From Sphagnum compactum (lineage: Eukaryota > Bryophyta > Sphagnopsida > Sphagnales), in the NCBI GenBank assembly GCA_965153455.1, contig OZ234494.1, positions 15,252,001 through 15,316,000 of the forward strand: 64,000 nucleotides of DNA, given 5' to 3'. Under the pieces are notes generated by a model, which saw only the letters and a program-made list of their open reading frames with translations, was not told where the DNA came from and ran no database searches. The position numbers were made by a program, and so were the translations under genes. Below are positions 58,560 to 64,000 of the stretch, one piece after another (within the stretch, counting starts at the first letter, position 1; each line of letters opens with the position of its first letter).

Positions 58560-59240
58560 CTATCGACAAGATTTTGCAATGTAGGAGTGAAGTGAGGTTA
58601 GGGTTTGGGGGAAAAATCTGGAACGCCAAAGAACTAAAGCTTCAGAGGGGATGAAAGGCAAGATAATTGAGAAGATAGAGCGTGATCGAACTTTCCATCA
58701 ACAAATTTTCTCAATGAAGGAGTTAAATGAAGTTAAGGTTTGGGGGAAAAATCTGGAACACCAAGGAGTTGGAGCTTTGGAAGGCATCAAGGGCATGAGA
58801 ACTAAGAAGATAGAGTGCAATCCAACTTTCCATCACTAAGTTTTTTTAGTGTAGGAGTTAAGTGAAGTTAGGATTTGGGGGAAGAATTTGGAATGCTAAG
58901 GAGTTAGAGGTTCACAGGGGATCAAGGGTAGGGGAACTGACAAGACAAAGCATAATCTAGCTCTCCATCATTAAGTTTTCTAAGTGTAAGAGTTAAATGA
59001 AGTCAAGGTTTGGGGGAAGAATCCAAAATGCTAAAGAGTTGGAGGTTTGGAAGGGATCAAAAGTAGGAAAACTAAGAAGACAAATCACAATCTACCTCTC
59101 CATCATGAAGTTTTCTCAGTGTAGGAGTGAAGTCAAGTTAAGGTTTTGGGGAAAAATTTGGAACGCCAAGGAACTGGAACTTTTAAAGGGATGAAGCGAA
59201 GAACTGACTAGACAAAGAGTGATCTAACTTTCCTTCAAGA
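58560..59240 (+). repeat. 135-bp tandem repeat, five copies
   Basis: The word TGTAGGAGTTAAGTGAAGTT begins at 58,580, 58,715, 58,850, 58,985 and 59,120, an exact 135-bp period. Being a multiple of three, the array can be read as 45-residue repeats. Two pieces are open (58,651-58,839 and 58,997-59,194) with KELE..KVWG/RFGG..NAKELE wording, but in different frames and with stops between. Confidence 0.95.
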
Positions 59241-60055
59241 AGCTTTCCAATGCTATACATATTGTAAGGCTTTGGAAAGAAGAATTCCATGGTGAAATTC
59301 TACAATTCAAAAAGGTCCTTCAAATAATTTTTGGGTATAATTCTTTCACCATTTCTACCTATTGCTCTTTAACTTTCTCAAATTTTCACATCAATCTTGT
59401 GATCAATTAGCATCACAAGTTTCTTGAAGATTCTAAAACATGGGTTTGCATGCTCAAAAAATGCTGCGTTGATGAGGTTAAGAACGTCTCTCGACTGGAA
59501 AATATCGTTTCTATTTGATCCCACCTTTCATCATATCAAATCCTTCTTATCTTAAAACTATCACACTCGCATATTCTAGTCAAATTATTCTGCACAATTT
59601 TGATGGATCCTTAGCTTACTTCTAATAATTTTTCCTATTTTTCATTACAATTTAGACATTAGATTAAAAATAACAAGGCATCTCTTAATATGTCCATCGT
59701 TTTTATCCCTTGGAAGATATTCTTACAATTCAAAATCGAATGTAAGAAAACATTCCTTCATTTCAACGAAAACCATTGACATTAGTTTGTTCTAACCTAA
59801 GTTATACCATCAACAACATACTCATTGTAAAACTGTAGCTGCAATAATGTACAAAGTTGTTGAACTAAATTTTTATAGGATACCTCACAACTTTCAAATG
59901 GTTCTATTACATCAATTAGTATGATGAGGAAATACCAATTGTTACATGGTCCCAGAGAAAAATAGAAGACATCTGACGGCCACTAGGCATTTTTTAATAA
60001 ATAATTGAAGCAAATCGCAAAAAACGCCTTTCAATCCGGAGTTGATGAGAACTCT
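59241..60055. other. Gene-free stretch
   Basis: No supported gene or clear repeat until the palindromic array begins. Confidence 0.4.
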
Positions 60056-60640
60056 TGGCAGTTGTTAGGCATTTTCTAGATTGAAAATTGTAGAAAATGC
60101 CTAGTGGCTGCGAAGCATTCTCTAGATTTGAAATCCATGAAAATGCCAGGCACCCACTAGGCATGCTTTGCATTGGAAATGCTAGAAAATGCCTAATGGT
60201 TGTTAGGCATTTTTTGATTCGAAAATGTTTTAAAATGTATGGCAGGTACGAAACGTTTTTAGGATTGAAAATGCTAAAAAAAGCCTGGTGGCTGCCATAC
60301 GTTTTTTGGATTGAAAATGATACTGCCGCCAGACATTTTCTGGATTTGAAATGTTAGAAAATGCTTGGCAACTAGCAATTGCCAAGCATTGTTAGGATAA
60401 AAAATGCTAGAAAACACATGGCAACCGCCATGCATTTTTAAGATAAATGTCTAAATAACGTTTTCTGGATTAAAAATGATAGAAAATGCCTGGTGGCAGC
60501 CAGGTGTTTTTTGAATCGAAAATCGTAGAAAATGCCTGGCGTTTTTTATATTAGAAATGCTAGAAAACTCTATGTGGCCACAAGGTGATTTTTAAATTAG
60601 AAATGCTAGAAAACACTTGGCAGCCACTAAACGATTTCTA
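60056..60640. repeat. Palindromic minisatellite (~46-bp hairpin units)
   Basis: About twelve units of the form AGAAAATGCCTGG(C)...(G)CCAGGCATTTT, then GGATTGAAAATGCT. Almost every unit is itself an inverted repeat, for example AAATGCTTGGCAACTAGCAATTGCCAAGCATT near 60,360-60,390. Several units keep paired arms although the arm sequence differs from unit to unit. Unit length varies from about 35 to 70 bp. Confidence 0.85.
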
Positions 60641-61620
60641 TGATATTTGATTGAGGATAAGCACAGGAAAGGTGTGGAAACAAAAAGGCGATTTATGTGA
60701 TTCCTTCTATTTGGAAATCTAAATTTTTTTGTTGGCCATCATGCGTTCTTTGCGGCTCTATAGAAATGGCGTATTCTAAATGGTCCCTATGCACTAATCA
60801 AGAAGATGTTTTCTAGGCCAAAGTAATTGTGTAAAATCAAGTGTATTTTAAATTGAAATTTTGGATATTTTTTCATAATTTGTTGGGTGAAATGCAGTCT
60901 TTTTTAATGTAATATCCTCAATTTTTTTTGTAAATGGTGGACATTCAATTGAAATAAATAGAAAAAAAACCCTTCCTAGTGGAATGGGTGGTTCATTGAG
61001 CGGTTCATTTGGGGGTTCAAGGTCTTGCTTTAAATTAATTCTTAATAGTTGCAACAACAACATTGCTTAATGAAGCAATGTTACAATCAATAGAATTTAC
61101 ATGAGAATATTTAAGAGGATAAAGTTCAAGGTGAGGATTAAGAACCCTTGAAACAATAGGGTCTTAAACTTGAAGTTCAACAGAGGCTTTGGGGCCATGA
61201 TAATAGATAGTGGAACACACAAAAGGTTGAGCTTTTCAGTTATTGAAAATTCAACAAACTTCAAAAATAAGCTTGCAAACAAAACATCCAAGAGAAAGCA
61301 CCCAAAAACAAATTGTAAGTTGAATTAAAAAGAAACCTACAACCAAAGAGTAATGTTTGATTGTTTGCTCCTTTTTTCTTGGAAGGTACAATAACAAAAT
61401 TCCAAGCATGACAAAATTGAAAACACATAAACAAAAGTGTGTTTTCTTTTATTGTAGGTTGCAACAACAAAATAAAAACATGAGAAAATCCAAAGTACAA
61501 AAATGTGTAAAATACTATGGAATACTTAGACATTTGACAACTTACGGCCTATGATGCACAAGTGATAAAGCCATCACACACATGAACACAAAGAAAATTA
61601 TTTCTCTTTGTTTCAACCTT
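60641..61620. other. Gene-free AT-rich stretch
   Basis: Short A/T-rich frames on both strands near 61.1-61.55 kb overlap each other. No supported gene. Confidence 0.45.
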
Positions 61621-61629
61621 AAACCAATC

Positions 61630-61822
61630 ACCCCACCATTTTACAAAATCCCCATGTCGAGCTGTCCTTAGAAATATGGGTCTCCTATGACTTGGTTTCC
61701 CATATACTTTTCTATATGCATTGCGGCAACATTACCTTTGGGTGATTTACTCCATTGACGCAGACTGGAGATCAAACACCGGGACATGCCCCATGGCGAC
61801 AAAAACACCTTACACGGCGCAC
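61630..61822 (-). other. Nuclear copy of the 5' part of a mitochondrial group II intron (nad1i287)
   Basis: Directly after the nad1 exon the minus strand reads GTGCGCCGTGTAAGG, the GUGYG start of group II introns. It continues through domain-I-like sequence with paired segments (GGGAAACCAAGTCATAGG, CAGCTCGACATGGGG). Similarity to intron-like sequence seems to fade near 61,630. Retention of the intron shows that the insert came from organelle DNA, not from spliced RNA. Confidence 0.65.
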
Positions 61823-62109
61823 GATATGACAGTCCGGGCAATCAAACTTAACATAAATGTAATTACTAAAGCCATTATAAAACTAAATAAATTAGCACTA
61901 CTTGGTAAAATGGGTTCTTTTATCATTAATTTAAAACCATCTGCTAAAGGTTGTAACAATCCAAACAATCCGATTACATTAGGACCCTTTCTACGTTGCA
62001 TGGAAGCCATTACTTTACGTTCAACTAAAACTAAAAAGGCTACTCCTAATAAAAGGGGTATTATTATTCCAAGTATTTTTGCTACATTACCAATGATATA
62101 CAGTCTCAT
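61823..62109 (-). pseudogene. nad1: Nuclear insertion of mitochondrial nad1, exon 1 (NUMT)
   Basis: The minus strand encodes NADH dehydrogenase subunit 1 (complex I, inner mitochondrial membrane) from its first residue: [18 protein letters not shown], then [37 protein letters not shown] and [10 protein letters not shown]. The frame is open from ATG 62109 to nucleotide 287 of the gene, where the intron begins. Later exons are absent. Differences from the usual protein include A-to-V in LVLVERK, a Leu in the MAPV block (MALV), Arg for the Trp in LVAW, and Ser for Pro at the intron border. Some could be organelle sites that are RNA-edited, others post-insertion C-to-T decay. Without its exons and in nuclear DNA it cannot work. 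Confidence 0.92.
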
Positions 62110-62149
62110 TTTGTTGGCTTTTTTTTTTATCTCGTTCCATGTTAAAAGC

Positions 62150-62391
62150 TATGAAAGAAAAAGAAATATATATTTCTTTCTGCTAGCTTTAGAAAAACAT
62201 GGGTTGTGGACCACAAATGACAAACTTGAACTTTGGAATCATGGGGTGTTAAAGTTTCAATGTGCATCAAGTTTCAACCTACATTCCATTGCTTCAACCC
62301 TAATTACTTTGACAAAATTCTAATTGTTGATGATGAAGATGACGAATAATTATTACAAATGTGGGTGTAGTTCAGAAGTCTGCACTCATTA
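62150..62391. other. Flank of the mitochondrial insert
   Basis: The insert probably ends near 62,110-62,160 (5' of the nad1 ATG). The exact junction is not visible to me. No gene. Confidence 0.35.
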
Positions 62392-62496
62392 AACCAGTAA
62401 ATTCATTATTTCCCCACTAGGTCCTATTTATTATAACCAATGAATTCACTGCTTTCCCACTAGGTCTTGTTTATTGTAACCAGTAAATTCATTCAA
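62392..62496 (+). repeat. 43-44-bp tandem repeat, 2.4 copies
   Basis: ACCAGTAAATTCATT..TTCCCCACTAGGTC begins at 62,392, 62,436 and 62,479. Confidence 0.8.
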
Positions 62497-64000
62497 CATC
62501 TAATGAAAGCACCCAGCGTATAGGGACAAACGTATAGGGACACATTTTGTTGTAGTATGACAACAATCTTAAAGTCTAATTTCAACTCCTTGGAGTGTTG
62601 ATTATTGAAAGCTTATGATATGCATTCATGATTCAATTAAGTAAGAATTAGGATTCATGAAATGCACAATACATGACATGCATATCTTGTTTGTTGACAA
62701 TGAAGATAATAAAAGTATTGAACTCCAAGTTTGATCCTTGGAATGTTGATTTTCAAAGCTTTGATGTTGTTATGAACAATGTGAATTGTAGATTCCATGA
62801 ACACATAATTACTAAGTAGACTCCCACCTCCTTCATTAGGTTTAAAGCCTTAATGAATTACAACTATAAATAAAGATGTTTTGGTGAATCTAGTGGCCAT
62901 GATTATGCCAAAACATAGCAACCTAACATGCCTTTACATTGAAATTATGTGAATTACATTTTCATGCACATGAATTTTCAATGACCTCACTTCTATTTAT
63001 TTTCTTAGCTGTTTAACAATGTGACCCTTTAGAATTCTCACTTTTAGTGACATTCATCAATGTTTGGGTGAAATAGCTAGCAACAATACCTTTTTCAAAT
63101 TCCCGTTTTGGTGAAAACAACATTTTGTAAAAAAAAAGTCCTTTGGTGTTAGACTTCTTTAGGGGTTGTTTTTTGGTGAAATTTTGCCCCCAAAAAAGAT
63201 TGTGTATCACTGTTGAGTGGGTACCCATTTTGATGGATAAGAACTAGTGGTTCAAATTTAAATAACTTGGACCAAACCGTACCGACCAATTTGAAATTGC
63301 CTTGCTTCAAGAATTGTAGCAAAGCACATAGGGCAGAACTAGGTTGAGACTTAAGTCATGGTTCCATTTTCACATTTGAAAAATCTGGAACCCAACAATT
63401 CGAACTGCAAATTGGGTTTTGACGTAAAACTGAATCATTTTTTTTTTTGAATTTCAAATTCTATTTTTCTTTTAGGTATACGGTGTGTTGTAAGCACCCA
63501 CCTTCTTTCCCATTTCCTATCACTCCCCCCCCCCATTTTCTCTTTGTAAGTTTGCATATTGCTTTGAAGGCATGTCCTTATTTTTTCACTTTGCATTTAT
63601 TTTCTCTTTCATGTTTAACCTTCCCTTTCCTTTAAATTCCTTGGATGTTTTTTGCTTTTTGTTTTCCCCAATTGATGCTCAAGTGACTCCTCTCCTTTGA
63701 GCTTCAAAAGAATTAAACCTAACCAAGGACTAACTATAATCTATTTGAATTCTAGTTAGAACTATTAACTATGATTGAGTTAACAATGAACCATCCAAAC
63801 TTAAAAATTATAAAAACTAGAGGGCAAATGGCCAACATTTGAAAACGCAAACCTAACCTGGATCCAATTTCTGCTTTAAAACAAGAAACCCACCTAAAAC
63901 CAGAACCTTGTCCATGTTTACTTACAGATTTGAAACCAGAGGTTTTGCTGAAAATGTCAGAACTGCTGAACATTGTTCCATATGAGAGTCAGATTTAATA
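62497..64000. other. Gene-free stretch with GGTTC/GAACC repeat debris
   Basis: No supported gene. From about 63,240 and again from 63,840 the sequence shows the AACCAGAAC/GGTTCC wording of the dispersed repeat at 2.9 kb, including AAACCAGAACCTTG. A poly-C run lies at 63,526-63,535. Confidence 0.45.

Noticed and set aside
61721-62323. 200-codon plus-strand ORF
   Set aside because: It is the complement of the nad1 insert and its flanks; the minus strand clearly encodes nad1.

Overview
This looks like nuclear DNA from a land plant with a large, repeat-rich genome. Three protein genes are secure: a plant-type PLAC8 cysteine-rich membrane protein (4.66-7.35 kb, four recognised exons), a cytosolic HSP70 with one intron (38.69-40.96 kb) and the copper chaperone COX17 (42.32-42.60 kb). 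A fourth recognisable coding piece is a mitochondrial nad1 first exon plus the start of its group II intron, inserted into nuclear DNA (61.63-62.15 kb). That intron sits exactly after nad1 nucleotide 287. From memory this position is occupied in early-diverging land plants and not in seed plants, so I lean towards a bryophyte- or lycophyte-grade plant. This is an inference.

Layout. 0-4.5 kb: gene-free, with a foldback MITE, a short hairpin, small tandem repeats and microsatellites. 4.5-7.4 kb: the PLAC8 gene in a GC-richer island. 8.5-10 kb: diverged internal repeats. 12.4-13.3 kb: a decayed minus-strand reverse transcriptase. 13.6-20 kb: AT-rich, with a tRNA-like SINE head and an (AT)40 tract. 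20.0-26.6 kb: a non-coding CACTA-type DNA transposon holding several repeat arrays. 26.6-31 kb: AT-rich debris. 31.1-35.3 kb: a TIR element, then a pair of ~430-bp inverted repeats that bracket an ASR (ABA/WDS)-like gene remnant. 36.3-37.2 kb: a relative of the 3.5-kb repeat. 38.2-42.7 kb: the HSP70 and COX17 gene island. 43-53.9 kb: gene-poor, with a second TIR element, a probable LINE scrap and a B3-like ORF. 53.9-56.6 kb: a second CACTA element with a matching TAT target duplication. 56.6-60.6 kb: three tandem arrays (107 bp, 135 bp, and ~46-bp palindromic units). 61.6-62.2 kb: the mitochondrial insert.

The genes do not form a pathway. HSP70 (cytosolic folding), COX17 (mitochondrial copper delivery) and PLAC8 (membrane protein) are ordinary single plant genes. 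The most unusual content is the repeat architecture: two CACTA elements that both carry a tRNA-like module followed by CCTAGG-rich sequence near the 3' end, a tandem array starting about 45 bp from one CACTA end, and an array whose every unit is a hairpin.
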